Part shown: positions 16,417-25,693 of the stretch, piece after piece
Position numbering within the stretch: position 1 is the stretch's first letter
Layout: each line of letters starts with the position of its first letter
From: an uncultured Treponema sp.
GTDB taxonomy: Bacteria; Spirochaetota; Spirochaetia; Treponematales; Treponemataceae
Direction of reading: 5' to 3'
Assembly (NCBI GenBank): GCA_938039145.1
Contig: CALHVG010000059.1
Location: forward strand, 1 to 64,000
DNA: 64,000 bases
Notes under the pieces: model-generated
Told to the model about the DNA's origin: nothing
The model's database searches: none
Seen by the model: only the letters and a program-made list of their open reading frames with translations
Program-made: the position numbers and the translations under genes

Positions 16417-17686
16417 CAAGCATTGATTCTGCGATTTTGGGTTTCCTTAATCCGGGATTTTTGCAGGAAAGTTTTCCACCATTCTTGTTTCCCGGCTTTT
16501 TCGCATCCGAAAGTTTTGTATAAAGAGTTTTAGCGTTCTCCGTCTTTATCGAAGGCGAATTTTCCTTTTTGGATTCGGGCTTTGCTCCATCGGTTTTTGA
16601 AGATTTAGCCGAAGAGTCTTTTTTTGCCTTGAACTTGATTCCCATTTCCGACAGCACGGATTTTACCGCATACTCCAGTTCAGACCTCTGCGGATTCATC
16701 GGAAGGACAAAGGCCCTGCATTCCGTCCATGTCCTTGCGTACAGTTCCGCCTGCACTGATTTACACTCAATTTCTTTTTTCCAGTCTGTGAGCGTGTATA
16801 TAAAATCTCTTATAAGGAACACAAGTTTTTTTCCAAGCCTTGAGTCGGGATTTTTTTCGACAAAAGAGTCCAGTTCCCCAAGACTTTTCATGTATGCGGA
16901 TTCGAAATTCCTCTCGGCGTACATCATCGCGCTTGCCGAAGGCTGAATCGCCATGTAAAGGTCTGTGTCCAACGCCTCCTCTACTATTTTTTTTGCCTCG
17001 CCGCTGTTTATTATCTTTAAAAGTTCTTCGGTAAGCCTTGAAGGAGAGATTGACGAAAGAAGCCCTGCGCAATGCCTTATCCTGAAGCGCAACGAAAAAG
17101 GCATTTTCGCCCCAAGTTTTGCAGAATATTTTATGGCACGGAGCATTCTTACCGGGTCTTCGACAAAAATCCGCTCCGGCGGAATCACAGGTTTTAGCAC
17201 TCTTTTTTTTATGTCCCTCATTCCGCCCACATAGTCTATCACCTGCTCCTGAATGGGGTCGTAGTAAAGGGCGTTCATCGTGAAGTCCCTTCGCATCACA
17301 TCCTCGTCCATAGAGCCAAAATCGTTTCCGACCGAGCCTTCCGCATTGCTTCTGAACGTGCTTACCTCGAATATCTTGGGACCGCATACTATATGCACAA
17401 TCCTGAACCGTCTTCCGATTATCCTTGAATTCCTGAAAATCCTTTTTATCCTTGAAGGGGTTGCGTCTGTCACGATGTCAAAATCTTTGGGAGAATTGCC
17501 CGTAACCAAATCCCGGACAGCGCCGCCTACTATGTAGGAATGGAAGCCCGCATCCTTCAGGCGTCTTATAATCATTACGGCATCAAAATCCACATTGTCG
17601 AAGGAAATTCCATGCTCGTTTTTGGTATAGATGACAGCCTTTTTTACAGGCTTACCCTTCCTGTCTGTTCCATATCTAATCAACAC
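16409..17686 (-). CDS. pcnB: Poly(A) polymerase / tRNA nucleotidyltransferase family (PcnB-like)
   Basis: About 425 residues with the class II nucleotidyltransferase head: GGAVRDLVTGNSPKDFDIVTDA (GG and DxD motifs near residue 40-60), RRFRIVHI, and RRDFTMNALYYDP. The RRDFTxNA and GRRFRxxHV forms are typical of PcnB rather than CCA-adding enzymes, though exact specificity needs testing. The C-terminal 80 residues are lysine/serine-rich. Likely start is GTG at 17686: a TATAAT box ends ten bases upstream and no ribosome site is visible for the longer frame. Confidence 0.82.
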   Translation of the reverse strand: MLIRYGTDRKGKPVKKAVIYTKNEHGISFDNVDFDAVMIIRRLKDAGFHSYIVGGAVRDLVTGNSPKDFDIVTDATPSRIKRIFRNSRIIGRRFRIVHIVCGPKIFEVSTFRSNAEGSVGNDFGSMDEDVMRRDFTMNALYYDPIQEQVIDYVGGMRDIKKRVLKPVIPPERIFVEDPVRMLRAIKYSAKLGAKMPFSLRFRIRHCAGLLSSISPSRLTEELLKIINSGEAKKIVEEALDTDLYMAIQPSASAMMYAERNFESAYMKSLGELDSFVEKNPDSRLGKKLVFLIRDFIYTLTDWKKEIECKSVQAELYARTWTECRAFVLPMNPQRSELEYAVKSVLSEMGIKFKAKKDSSAKSSKTDGAKPESKKENSPSIKTENAKTLYTKLSDAKKPGNKNGGKLSCKNPGLRKPKIAESMLVT

Positions 17687-17695
17687 AATGAAAAG

Positions 17696-17701
17696 ATTAT
17701 A
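17696..17701 (-). promoter_or_regulatory. -10 box for pcnB
   Basis: TATAAT on the minus strand, nine bases before the GTG start; fits the leaderless arrangement seen repeatedly in this window. Confidence 0.45.
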
Positions 17702-17794
17702 TTTCCTATCAAGCGGATTAGTCAATGTTCAACAAGGATTGAAGCGGGGCTTACGCATAAGAATCTATATTCCCCAAAAAACAACCGTTACCGT

Positions 17795-17826
17795 AAAAAA
17801 TCGGCTGCACTCCCGGCAGCCTTTTT
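17795..17826 (-). terminator. Terminator after the alpha/beta hydrolase gene
   Basis: GGCTGC and GCAGCC (17803-17808 with 17816-17821) form a short GC-rich stem; on the minus strand it is followed by GATTTTTT, and on the plus strand by CTTTTTT, so it could work in both directions. Confidence 0.65.
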
Positions 17827-17914
17827 TATTTTATTATGAGTCTCTTTTCTGTGTATGCATTTTTCATACGTAAGCCCTGAGAACTGAAGGCTTTAGGAGG
17901 CGGATTTACCGTTC

Positions 17915-18862
17915 CTAAATCACGTTAGAGCCTATCCAACTAACGATATCGTCCATCACCCGCTCGGAAATCTCCTCGTTCAGGATTTCGTGCCTGTATC
18001 CTTCATAGAATTTTGTGTCGACGACCTTAACCCCATTGTTCTTGTAATCCGAGGCAAGCGCCCTGATTGTCTTTCCGTAATCCCCGACAGGGTCTTCTTC
18101 TCCGGTGACAAAAAGAATCGGAAGCGAAGAAGGAATCTTTTTCATGTTATTTTTCTTGTGAATGTCATTCAGTCCTTTGAAAATCTCCCTGAAAAATCCC
18201 AGAGTCGCAACTCCGCCGCACCACGAATCGTTCATGTACATTTCTATATTGCTTTCGCTCTTGGAAAGCCATTCAAGTCCCGTCTTTATTTCTCCAAAGC
18301 GGTCGTTGTAGCCTTTGAACGCCATTTTCTGCAAGGCAATGGATTTGTAGTTCTTTTTATGGAAAAGCATCATCAGGGATGTAACGAAAAGACCGCTGCG
18401 GACTGCAGAACGCCTTGGTCCTGAGGTTCCAGAAAGCACGCAACCATCGATTTTTTTTCCAGATCGTTCGATGAAAGCCTGCGCCACAAAAGAGCCGAAC
18501 GAATGTCCCAAAAGAATGACTTTTTTTCCGGGGAAGTCAGCCTTGACTTTTCCTATGATTTCCTCAAGGTCGGATACCACAAGGTTGAATCCATCGCTTT
18601 TTGAAAGAAGAGCGAATTCTCCTGTTCCCTTCTGTTCCGCATTGAAAGCCGTCCGTCCATGACCTCTGTGGTCGTGTCCGCTGAACACAAAACCCTTGTC
18701 GGCAAAGTCAGAGCCTATCCTGTCGTACCTTAGAGCGTGCTCAAGCATTCCGTGGGAAAGCACTATCACCGCCTTTATGTCTTCTTCGTTGTCAGGAATC
18801 CATCGGTTCACGGCTATTTCGGTTCCGTCTTTCATCGTCTGAAAAAATTTCTCTGTCTGCAT
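17915..18862 (-). CDS. Alpha/beta hydrolase, lysophospholipase / monoacylglycerol lipase type
   Basis: A 315-residue serine hydrolase: oxyanion-side LSHGMLEHALRYD near 33, DHRGHGRT near 65, nucleophile elbow GHSFGS near 120, an acidic residue in TGEEDPVGDYG near 255, and the catalytic His in YEGYRHEILNE near 290. This arrangement matches PldB/monoglyceride lipase-like enzymes that release fatty acids from lysolipids or monoacylglycerol. No signal peptide, so cytoplasmic. Ribosome site GGAG before the ATG. Divergent from the methyltransferase gene. Confidence 0.87.
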   Translation of the reverse strand: MQTEKFFQTMKDGTEIAVNRWIPDNEEDIKAVIVLSHGMLEHALRYDRIGSDFADKGFVFSGHDHRGHGRTAFNAEQKGTGEFALLSKSDGFNLVVSDLEEIIGKVKADFPGKKVILLGHSFGSFVAQAFIERSGKKIDGCVLSGTSGPRRSAVRSGLFVTSLMMLFHKKNYKSIALQKMAFKGYNDRFGEIKTGLEWLSKSESNIEMYMNDSWCGGVATLGFFREIFKGLNDIHKKNNMKKIPSSLPILFVTGEEDPVGDYGKTIRALASDYKNNGVKVVDTKFYEGYRHEILNEEISERVMDDIVSWIGSNVI

Positions 18863-18907
18863 TTAGTCACTCCACTAAAAAAAATATTTTTGCTAGTATT
18901 GTAGAAC

Positions 18908-20098
18908 ATGAAGTCGCATACCATTATAGCAGATAAATTCGTATTTGGTGGAAATTGTATAGGGAAAATAGACGGGAAAACGGTTTTTGTCCCGTATGCC
19001 GTTCCCGGAGAAAAACTGGACATAGAAATCACAAAAGAACACAAAGATTTTGACGAAGGAAGGATTCTAAACGTCCTTGAGCCTTCATTTCACAGAGTAA
19101 AGCCGTTCTGCTCTTTGTACGGAAAATGCGGCGGCTGCGACATGATGCACATTGACGCTCAATACCAAAAGGAACTGAAAAGCAGGATATTCGTAGAACT
19201 TTTCAGTTCAAACGGAATCAAAATCACAGAGCCTTTTACAATATCCGGGAAAGAAACCGGATACAGGGCAAGAATCCAACTGAACGACGGCTGTTTTTCG
19301 GAAAGAGGAAGCAACCGTCTTGTTCCTGTAGAATATTGTCCGGTAGCACACAAAAACATAAATGATTGGCTTAAAACAACTCCGGCGGAAAAAAGAGGAA
19401 AAGGAAGAAAAAATATTTTCGCCCACGAAAAACTAAAAGAGAAACTTATAGTCTCGCATACGGAAGAAAAACTTACCCAAAAAGACACAAGAAAAAACGC
19501 AAGGCTCAAAAAGCCAAGAAATATATATTCGGGAACTGTAATCTCCGAAGAAAACCAAGCAAACATCAATCTTCTTGGAAAAAACATCGCCTTCGACGTG
19601 CGAGGCTTTTTCCAGTCGAACATAGAAGTGTTGGAAAAAGCAATCCTAAAAACTACGGAAGACATTTCAGGGAAAGCCGCCCTTGACCTTTACGCAGGCT
19701 GCGGAACATTTTCCACATTCCTTTGCGACAAGTTCGAAAGCGTAACTCTTGTCGAACACAATAGGGATGCCCTTGTCTATGCGGAAAAAAATCTTTCTGG
19801 AAAGAACCACACTTCAATCGGGCTTAGCGGAGAGGCATGGATTCGTTCATGCGATAAAATGTATTTTGACGCAGCCGTTCTTGATCCGCCAAGAAGCGGA
19901 CTTGAAAAAACGGTTCTTGACTATCTGTGCACGTCTAAAATCCCGAAAATCCGCTACGTGTCATGCAATCCTTCCACGCAGGCAAGGGATGTTTCAAAAC
20001 TTTTAAAATCAGGCTACAGAATAAAAGACGCGTTCATATTGGATTTTTATCCGAACACGGCACATATCGAAAGTCTTGTGTGCCTTGAAAGGAGCTGA
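18908..20098 (+). CDS. TrmA/RlmD-family RNA (uracil-5)-methyltransferase
   Basis: A 396-residue SAM enzyme: N-terminal TRAM-like strand region, iron-sulphur cysteines (C-x5-CGGC near 65-75 and CPVA near 140), SAM loop ALDLYAGCGTFS, the DPPRSGL motif, and the catalytic Cys in YVSCNPSTQARD. It makes 5-methyluridine in rRNA or tRNA; target not decidable from sequence. No Shine-Dalgarno: TAGTAT/TATTGT boxes lie five to eight bases before the ATG. Three bases separate it from the following exported protein gene. Confidence 0.88.
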   Translation: MKSHTIIADKFVFGGNCIGKIDGKTVFVPYAVPGEKLDIEITKEHKDFDEGRILNVLEPSFHRVKPFCSLYGKCGGCDMMHIDAQYQKELKSRIFVELFSSNGIKITEPFTISGKETGYRARIQLNDGCFSERGSNRLVPVEYCPVAHKNINDWLKTTPAEKRGKGRKNIFAHEKLKEKLIVSHTEEKLTQKDTRKNARLKKPRNIYSGTVISEENQANINLLGKNIAFDVRGFFQSNIEVLEKAILKTTEDISGKAALDLYAGCGTFSTFLCDKFESVTLVEHNRDALVYAEKNLSGKNHTSIGLSGEAWIRSCDKMYFDAAVLDPPRSGLEKTVLDYLCTSKIPKIRYVSCNPSTQARDVSKLLKSGYRIKDAFILDFYPNTAHIESLVCLERS

Positions 20099-20100
20099 AA

Positions 20101-21987
20101 ATGCCCGTCGAAACAAAAAACAAAATGCAGGAACATAAAAAAAACATTCTGAAGCAAAAACGCAAAAACGCATTTTCCACAATCCGAATGTCAGTGCCGT
20201 TCCTTGTGCTTTTTCTTTCTTTTTCGCCGCTATTCCATGCGCAGGAATCAATAAAACTTTCCTATGAAAACGCAAGCTGGACAAACGTGATGAGCGGAAA
20301 GGCAATATTAAAGCCCGAGCAGACAAGCTACGGTTTTGTGGTCCTTACAGACGGAAAACTTTTTACAGGCTATTCCGAAAGCGGAAAAAAACTTTGGGAT
20401 CATGCGGTAAAGACAAAAAATCCGAACTTCATCTCAGTTCTTTCAGGCGACTTTGCAATCCTTGTGGCGGACTTGTCGAATGTAAGCCTTGTAAACCCAA
20501 GCGGACTTACACTATGGTCAAAGGATGTGGGCTTTGAAATAACCGGAAAACCGGTTACAGGAAAGGACGGACGGATTTTGGTCCAGGGAAAAGAAGAGAT
20601 TGCATGCATAGGAGTAAACGGAATCCAAAAATGGAGCATGAAGACCCCACGATTGAAAAATATTCCGATTCAGGAACTTGACGACGGAACGCTGGTCGCC
20701 TTTCTTGAAGAATCCCGCGACGGAAAGGACAACGGACTTAGGTTTTCTCCGTTCGGTTTTTCAATCGAGACAATAACGTTCGCCGCAAGAATATCGGACG
20801 CAAAAAGCACGGCGCACGGACTTCTTTTAAGTTTTTTGGACGGCGGAATCGGTCTTGTCTCCGCAAAAAAAGACAAGGACGGAAGGTCAAGCACTGTTAC
20901 AAAATGGGCGATACCTTCGGACGACGGAGCCTTCTCACAGACAATTCCGTCAAGGGGAATAATGCTTGTTCCTTTGGAAAAGAGCATGGCGGCGCTTCTT
21001 AAAAACAGTTCCGGAAACGTAAAAATCATATTGTTCGGCGAAGAAAACGGAATCGTAGAAAACATATTCCATGTCCCTGAAATAAGTTTCGACAACCTTA
21101 CGTGCGCATCAAGAATCTACGGAAAGGAAGGCATATTTCTTTCGGACGGAAAAAACGCTACAGTAACGGACACAGCCGGAAAATGTATTTACACAGCGAC
21201 CCTTCCTTCAAAAGAAAACAAGATTTCAGGTTGGAACTATCTTTTTTACACAAAAGAAAACCATATCGTGCTGACAGGCTTTTCATGGACACTGAACGCA
21301 TTCAGGACGATTGTAAGCGTCGGCAGAAAAAAAACGGAAACCGGCAAAAAGAAAAACTTATTTTCATATGAAAATCTTCTTAAACTAAAAGAAACCAGAC
21401 TTCTTTTTTCTTACATCCCTGAGATTCCAAGGGACATAGTTTCCGAAGAAAGATTAAATGCGCTTTTGGAAGGAAACTACGGAAGCAAGGAAATGCACTA
21501 TTCCGAAGAGATTTTTTCAATATGCCAAGGCTACATGGAAAAATCCGCCACTGTGTCTATAACAAACGGCTATGAAAACCCAAGTTCGTTCTACACGGAT
21601 TTTCCGTCGCTTTCATTTGTTTTCAAGGAACTTTCAACGCTCGGAACGGACGATTCGGCTCGTCTTATCGCAAATCTTATAAAAAACGAGACAAACGACG
21701 CTCTTCTTAAAACCCTTGTAAACGCAGCCGGAGACTGCGGCTACGATCCTGAAAATCTTATGCTGGACGCAATTCGCTTAAAAATGAGCAGCATTTATGA
21801 AAAAAAATCCGCTGTTCTTGTTTCCATGAGCGATTCTGTCTTAAAGATATGCAGATTCATGGGGCGACCGTCTTTTTTCGCATACGGAATGGAAATCCAA
21901 AAAACACTCCTTTCTCCTAAATATCCGTCCGTCGTCAGGGAAGAGGCAAGAAAAAATCTTTCAAAAATTGCGGAACTAAAGATATAG
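20101..21987 (+). CDS. Exported beta-propeller (PQQ-like repeat) protein
   Basis: A 628-residue protein. A basic 28-residue leader is followed by a hydrophobic stretch (VPFLVLFLSFSPLF) ending at HAQ, a likely signal peptidase site. The body to about 420 has repeated strands of the PQQ/WD-like kind (LWDHAVKT, LWSKDVGF, KWSMKTP), followed by a helical C-terminus with short repeats on paired residues, possibly HEAT-like. Function unknown; such propellers often serve in envelope assembly. Strong AAGGAG site, translated right after the methyltransferase. Confidence 0.7.
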   Translation: MPVETKNKMQEHKKNILKQKRKNAFSTIRMSVPFLVLFLSFSPLFHAQESIKLSYENASWTNVMSGKAILKPEQTSYGFVVLTDGKLFTGYSESGKKLWDHAVKTKNPNFISVLSGDFAILVADLSNVSLVNPSGLTLWSKDVGFEITGKPVTGKDGRILVQGKEEIACIGVNGIQKWSMKTPRLKNIPIQELDDGTLVAFLEESRDGKDNGLRFSPFGFSIETITFAARISDAKSTAHGLLLSFLDGGIGLVSAKKDKDGRSSTVTKWAIPSDDGAFSQTIPSRGIMLVPLEKSMAALLKNSSGNVKIILFGEENGIVENIFHVPEISFDNLTCASRIYGKEGIFLSDGKNATVTDTAGKCIYTATLPSKENKISGWNYLFYTKENHIVLTGFSWTLNAFRTIVSVGRKKTETGKKKNLFSYENLLKLKETRLLFSYIPEIPRDIVSEERLNALLEGNYGSKEMHYSEEIFSICQGYMEKSATVSITNGYENPSSFYTDFPSLSFVFKELSTLGTDDSARLIANLIKNETNDALLKTLVNAAGDCGYDPENLMLDAIRLKMSSIYEKKSAVLVSMSDSVLKICRFMGRPSFFAYGMEIQKTLLSPKYPSVVREEARKNLSKIAELKI

Positions 21988-22006
21988 AATAAAGGAAAAT
22001 TTAGTG

Positions 22007-22012
22007 TATAAT
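22007..22012 (+). promoter_or_regulatory. Extended -10 box for the P83/100 gene
   Basis: TGTATAAT, with a leader of about 25 bases and a GGAGG ribosome site at about 22031-22036 before the ATG at 22045. No convincing -35 box. Confidence 0.5.
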
Positions 22013-22044
22013 GTTTTCGCTGTGGAAACAGCTGGAGGATTTTT

Positions 22045-23595
22045 ATGAGATTAAACAAGTCTATATTTGCCGCACTTATTTTTGCGGCAAGCATTTTGTC
22101 ATTGTCAGCTTTGGAAGTGAACGAAACCGAACTTAGAAGCGTAGGAAATAACGCCATAGTGTTCATAAACTACACAGGACCTCATTCAAAGATAGATTCG
22201 ATTTCAAGCATAAGAAAAATCGGTTCTGATATGGGAAAAGCCGTCTCGTCCGTCAGGTCTTCAAGTACAAGGGCCGGGAATCCTTCAAGATATTCGGTGA
22301 TTCATGCCGTAGACCCTTCCGAAAAAGAAAAACTTGACGCAGACATAATTCTTTTGGGAAAAGATGCGGGCGTTGACCACATAGACAACCTAAGACGCAT
22401 AATAGCCGCCTACATCGAAGAAAGTTACGGCTACAGCGAAAGCGACGCAAGGACAATCGCCGTGTTTGTAACCGTGTACAATGCGGTCTACAGAGGAAAC
22501 CTTGATAAATTTTTGGAAAAATACAAAAAGGTCGTTACTGGAAACCTTAGTTCCTCGTCATGCGGACTTTCCGTAAACTATCGGGAATGGCCGGGTTCTT
22601 CCCAAATTGTGATTCCTTTGTACGACGTGAACGGAGGGCTCAGCACGATTGACACAACTGTCATCACAAGCACCGAAGTCGTAAAAAGAATGCAGGAAGA
22701 CGACGACAAAAACATAGAAGCAAGAAAGAACATGGTCGACATCAAGGAACGCGAGGCGGAGGAAGCTGCAAAGAAGGCTCAGGACGCTCAGAAAACAGCC
22801 ACCGAAGAAAAGAAAAAGCTTGTAGAGGTACAAAAAAAGACGGATAAGGCAAAAACCGAGGCGGAAACGGCTAAAAAGCAAGCTGAAGAAAATCCGAGGG
22901 ACAAAAAAGCCCAAGCCGAAGCTCAGAAAAAACAGGAAACCTATGAAAAGCAACAGACGGCACAAAAAGAGCAGGAAAAGGTCGTAGAAAATGCCGAAAA
23001 GACCGCCAACGAACAGCAGCAGATGGCGGACAAAAAAAATGACGAAGCGCAGACAGAACGCAAGACAATCGCAAACGACCAGCAGGAAGTCATTAAGAAG
23101 GAAATTGAAAACTCACGAGCTCCAAGCGCATATGCCATACGGCTTACGGACGAGGCTTCCATGCTTTCAGGTCTTATAAAGGTAAATACCAACAACGGAG
23201 AAATAATACAGTCTTCTCCGGTAACAGTCATACGAAACAGGACGATGTTCTCGGCGGCGGGAAATTTCATCGCGATTGCAGGAGAAAATTCGGGAAACGG
23301 AGCGGTAAAACTCGTCCTTCTTTCTCCGGACACCATGGAGATAATAAAAGAATCCAACGAGACAGTGGCGGAAGAATCCGTGCTTGTGCAGGATAACGGA
23401 GAATACTACTGCGTGATAAAAAGCGCAAACGGCTGGGCTGTAGGAAAATACAGCGCAGACCTTACGCTTTTACTGAAATCCAACGTGAACATAAGCCCAA
23501 GCACGCCGATGACAATAACAAGTGAATACGTGATTGTCTCCGAAACTTCAGGCAGGGTTCGCCTTCTGAAGAAAAACAATCTTGAGGCACTATAA
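22045..23595 (+). CDS. P83/100 family secreted protein
   Basis: A 516-residue protein matching the spirochaetal P83/100 antigen family in layout: signal peptide (FAALIFAASILSLSALE), a conserved N-terminal globular domain (VFINYTGPHSKIDSI, IAAYIEESYGYSESDARTIA), a long Lys/Glu/Ala/Gln-rich coiled coil at about 220-355, and a C-terminal beta-rich domain of about 150 residues. Members are immunodominant envelope-associated proteins in Borrelia and treponemes; their role is not settled. The start is fixed by GGAGG. Transcribed alone, ended by the strong hairpin at 23621. Confidence 0.85.
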   Translation: MRLNKSIFAALIFAASILSLSALEVNETELRSVGNNAIVFINYTGPHSKIDSISSIRKIGSDMGKAVSSVRSSSTRAGNPSRYSVIHAVDPSEKEKLDADIILLGKDAGVDHIDNLRRIIAAYIEESYGYSESDARTIAVFVTVYNAVYRGNLDKFLEKYKKVVTGNLSSSSCGLSVNYREWPGSSQIVIPLYDVNGGLSTIDTTVITSTEVVKRMQEDDDKNIEARKNMVDIKEREAEEAAKKAQDAQKTATEEKKKLVEVQKKTDKAKTEAETAKKQAEENPRDKKAQAEAQKKQETYEKQQTAQKEQEKVVENAEKTANEQQQMADKKNDEAQTERKTIANDQQEVIKKEIENSRAPSAYAIRLTDEASMLSGLIKVNTNNGEIIQSSPVTVIRNRTMFSAAGNFIAIAGENSGNGAVKLVLLSPDTMEIIKESNETVAEESVLVQDNGEYYCVIKSANGWAVGKYSADLTLLLKSNVNISPSTPMTITSEYVIVSETSGRVRLLKKNNLEAL

Positions 23596-23616
23596 AGCAA
23601 TTCATAAAACAGAAAG

Positions 23617-23662
23617 CAAAAAACTGTCCCAAAAGATAAAATCCCTTGGGGCAGTTTTTTTT
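23617..23662 (+). terminator. Terminator after the P83/100 gene
   Basis: AAACTGTCCCAA (23621-23632) pairs with TTGGGGCAGTTT (23646-23657), one G-T wobble, followed by a T run. Confidence 0.9.
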
Positions 23663-23723
23663 TCGTTTTGAAAGACGGCTATCCCGTGGTGCGGAAGATT
23701 CGACAATTCAAAAAATCGCACAT

Positions 23724-23755
23724 AAAAAAAGCCCTCCGAAAAAACGGAAGGCTTT
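23724..23755 (-). terminator. Terminator after tRNA-Val
   Basis: On the minus strand, GCCTTCCG and CGGAGGGC around six T form a stem followed by seven T, directly after the tRNA 3' end. Confidence 0.85.
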
Positions 23756-23829
23756 TGGGCAGTGAGAGGATCGAACTCCCGACATCCTGGGTGTAAACCA
23801 GACGCTCGTACCAGCTGAGCTAACTGCCC
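23756..23829 (-). tRNA. tRNA-Val (anticodon TAC)
   Basis: Cloverleaf read on the minus strand: acceptor GGGCAGT with ACTGCCC, D loop AGCTCAGCTGGTACGAGC, anticodon stem-loop CTGG-TTTACAC-CCAG giving anticodon TAC, T arm with GTTCGATCC, discriminator A. CCA is not encoded and must be added after transcription, which fits the nucleotidyltransferase-family enzymes of the cell. Confidence 0.96.
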
Positions 23830-23886
23830 GAAAAATTACGATGAAAGGAATATACCAAAACCACAGGCGATATGTCAATAGCCTGT

Positions 23887-24462
23887 CTAAAGTTTTTTCT
23901 TTTCGATGAACTTTTTTCCGGCGGAGAATGCTTTTCCCACCGCTTTTCCAAGGACAAAATACTCATTGTTGAAAGGATCGTATGTGATGGGAGAAAGCCG
24001 TTCAACAATGACATTTCCGTTTTCGTCAAGGAAAGCTTCGTCAACAGCGACGTTTTTTATGCTTCCCAAAAGGCGGCAAGTGGGCGCATCATAGCTAATC
24101 ACCTCACATTCAAGAACCATGGGAAGTTCTTCAATTACAGGAGCATTTACAAACTCGCTCCGAGTTACGTGAAAGGCGCAATTTTCTATCTTGTCCTGGA
24201 CCTTATTTCCGCTTGCAATCCCAAGGTAATCGCATTCAGCGACATGAGAGGAATCGGCAATATGAACCGTGAACGCTCCGGTTTTCAAAAGATTCTTCAC
24301 AGTCTTATGCTCAGGACTTAGACATATGTTTATCTTATAATCGTCTGCGATTCCTCCCCAAGCTGCGTTCATCGCATCGGGGATTCCGTTCTCGTCGTAA
24401 GTTCCTATTATGAAGACCGGCATCGGATATAGAGCAGACTTCGCTCCAAGATTCTTTTTCAT
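23887..24462 (-). CDS. Flavin reductase-like / flavoredoxin family protein
   Basis: A 191-residue FMN-binding split-barrel protein: LYPMPVFIIGTYDENGIPDAMNAAWGG at the N-terminus and NICLSPEHKTVKNLLKTGAFTVHIAD are the family's flavin-contact segments. Members reduce or bind FMN and can act as electron carriers; partner unknown. GGAG site before ATG. Lies between tRNA-Val and trpS on the same strand, about 27 bases after the trpS stop, so it may be the second gene of a trpS transcript. Confidence 0.85.
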   Translation of the reverse strand: MKKNLGAKSALYPMPVFIIGTYDENGIPDAMNAAWGGIADDYKINICLSPEHKTVKNLLKTGAFTVHIADSSHVAECDYLGIASGNKVQDKIENCAFHVTRSEFVNAPVIEELPMVLECEVISYDAPTCRLLGSIKNVAVDEAFLDENGNVIVERLSPITYDPFNNEYFVLGKAVGKAFSAGKKFIEKKKL

Positions 24463-24489
24463 GTTTTCTCCACAATCATAATTTTTTAA

Positions 24490-25569
24490 CTATATCACCA
24501 TGTTCATTGCGGCGCGGACTTCCTCGAGGGTTTTTTCTGCAATTTCCCTTGCCCGTTTTGTTCCATCCAAAAGAACATCCCGTATGTATGAAGGATTTTT
24601 TTCAAGTTCCATGCGCCTTTTTCGCAAAGGCCGCAAAGTCTCGTTCAACGCTTCGGTAAGTTCGCTTTTCAACATTCCGCCGCCGCCGTCCCCTATCCTT
24701 TCTGCTATATCTTTTGGTTCTTCTTCAGTGCATAGAGATATAAGCTGGAGAAGGTTCGCGACTTCCGGGCGATTTACCGGATCATACGTTATAAGACGCT
24801 CTCCGTCGGTTTTTGCCTTTTTTACAAGCCTTCCCGTCTCATCCTCAGTCGCGCTTAGCATTATTGCGTTTCCACGGCTTTTAGACATCTTTTGGGAACC
24901 GTCAAGTCCCATTATGCTTGGAGTCTTTGAAAGAAGCACCTGCGGAAGAGGAAAAACCGGATTTTCTTCCTTGCAGAATTTTTTGTTGAAACGGTTCGCA
25001 ATCGTACGAGCCATCTCAACATGAGGAAGCTGGTCTTTTCCGGCAGGAACTACGTTTCCCTTGCAGAAAAGAATGTCCACCGCCTGATGCACAGGATATG
25101 TGTACATTCCAGCGTTAACGTTGGTTATTCCAGCCGCCTGAATCTCTTCCTTGACCGTAGGATTCCTTGAAAGTTCCGCATTGGACACAAGCGTAAGAAA
25201 CGGGACAAAAAGCTGGTTCGCCTCCGGAACGTAACTGTGCGGATATATAATGACATCTTTTCCGGGTTCGATGCCGGAAGCAAGATAGTCTATCACAAGC
25301 TGCTTTGTGTTTTGGCTTATTTCCTGATACGCATCGTGGTCGGTAAGCACCTGATAGTCCGCAATCAGAATCATCGTCGGAACTCCGAGCTTTGAAAGCC
25401 GAACCCTATTTTGAAGAGAGCCGAAATAATGCCCGATATGAAGACGACCAGTAGGCCTGTCTCCGGTAAGCACTCTATATGACTTAGGATTTTTCAGAAG
25501 GTCTGCCTCAAGTTTTCTGCTCGCCTCAAGGGCAGCCTCGTATGTAGCGCTATTAATCGATTCTTGCAT
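24490..25569 (-). CDS. trpS: Tryptophanyl-tRNA synthetase
   Basis: About 359 residues, class I synthetase charging tRNA-Trp. HIGH motif in TGRLHIGHYFGSL, KMSKS motif in DGSQKMSKSRGN, and the DYQVLTD and GKDQLPHVE segments are typical. The ATG before CAAGAATCG is chosen because AGGAACGG lies five bases upstream; the longer frame reaches into the divergent folC promoter region without a ribosome site. Divergent from folC. Confidence 0.95.
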   Translation of the reverse strand: MQESINSATYEAALEASRKLEADLLKNPKSYRVLTGDRPTGRLHIGHYFGSLQNRVRLSKLGVPTMILIADYQVLTDHDAYQEISQNTKQLVIDYLASGIEPGKDVIIYPHSYVPEANQLFVPFLTLVSNAELSRNPTVKEEIQAAGITNVNAGMYTYPVHQAVDILFCKGNVVPAGKDQLPHVEMARTIANRFNKKFCKEENPVFPLPQVLLSKTPSIMGLDGSQKMSKSRGNAIMLSATEDETGRLVKKAKTDGERLITYDPVNRPEVANLLQLISLCTEEEPKDIAERIGDGGGGMLKSELTEALNETLRPLRKRRMELEKNPSYIRDVLLDGTKRAREIAEKTLEEVRAAMNMVI

Positions 25570-25681
25570 ATCCGTTCCTGATTTCATTAGGATGACTAAT
25601 GATGTCATATTTTCAGTTTTTATTCCACAGGAAACGATTTTCCGAAAAATTATTTTCATTAACATTCGGAAAAAAAGTCGC

Positions 25682-25687
25682 TATCAT
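25682..25687 (+). promoter_or_regulatory. Leaderless-type -10 box for folC
   Basis: TATCAT followed by six bases (ATCATC) and then ATG at 25694; no ribosome site between. Confidence 0.4.
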
Positions 25688-25693
25688 ATCATC

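Noticed and set aside
23596..23886. Small gene between P83/100 and the flavin reductase
   Set aside because: The interval is fully explained by a terminator, a tRNA and the tRNA terminator.
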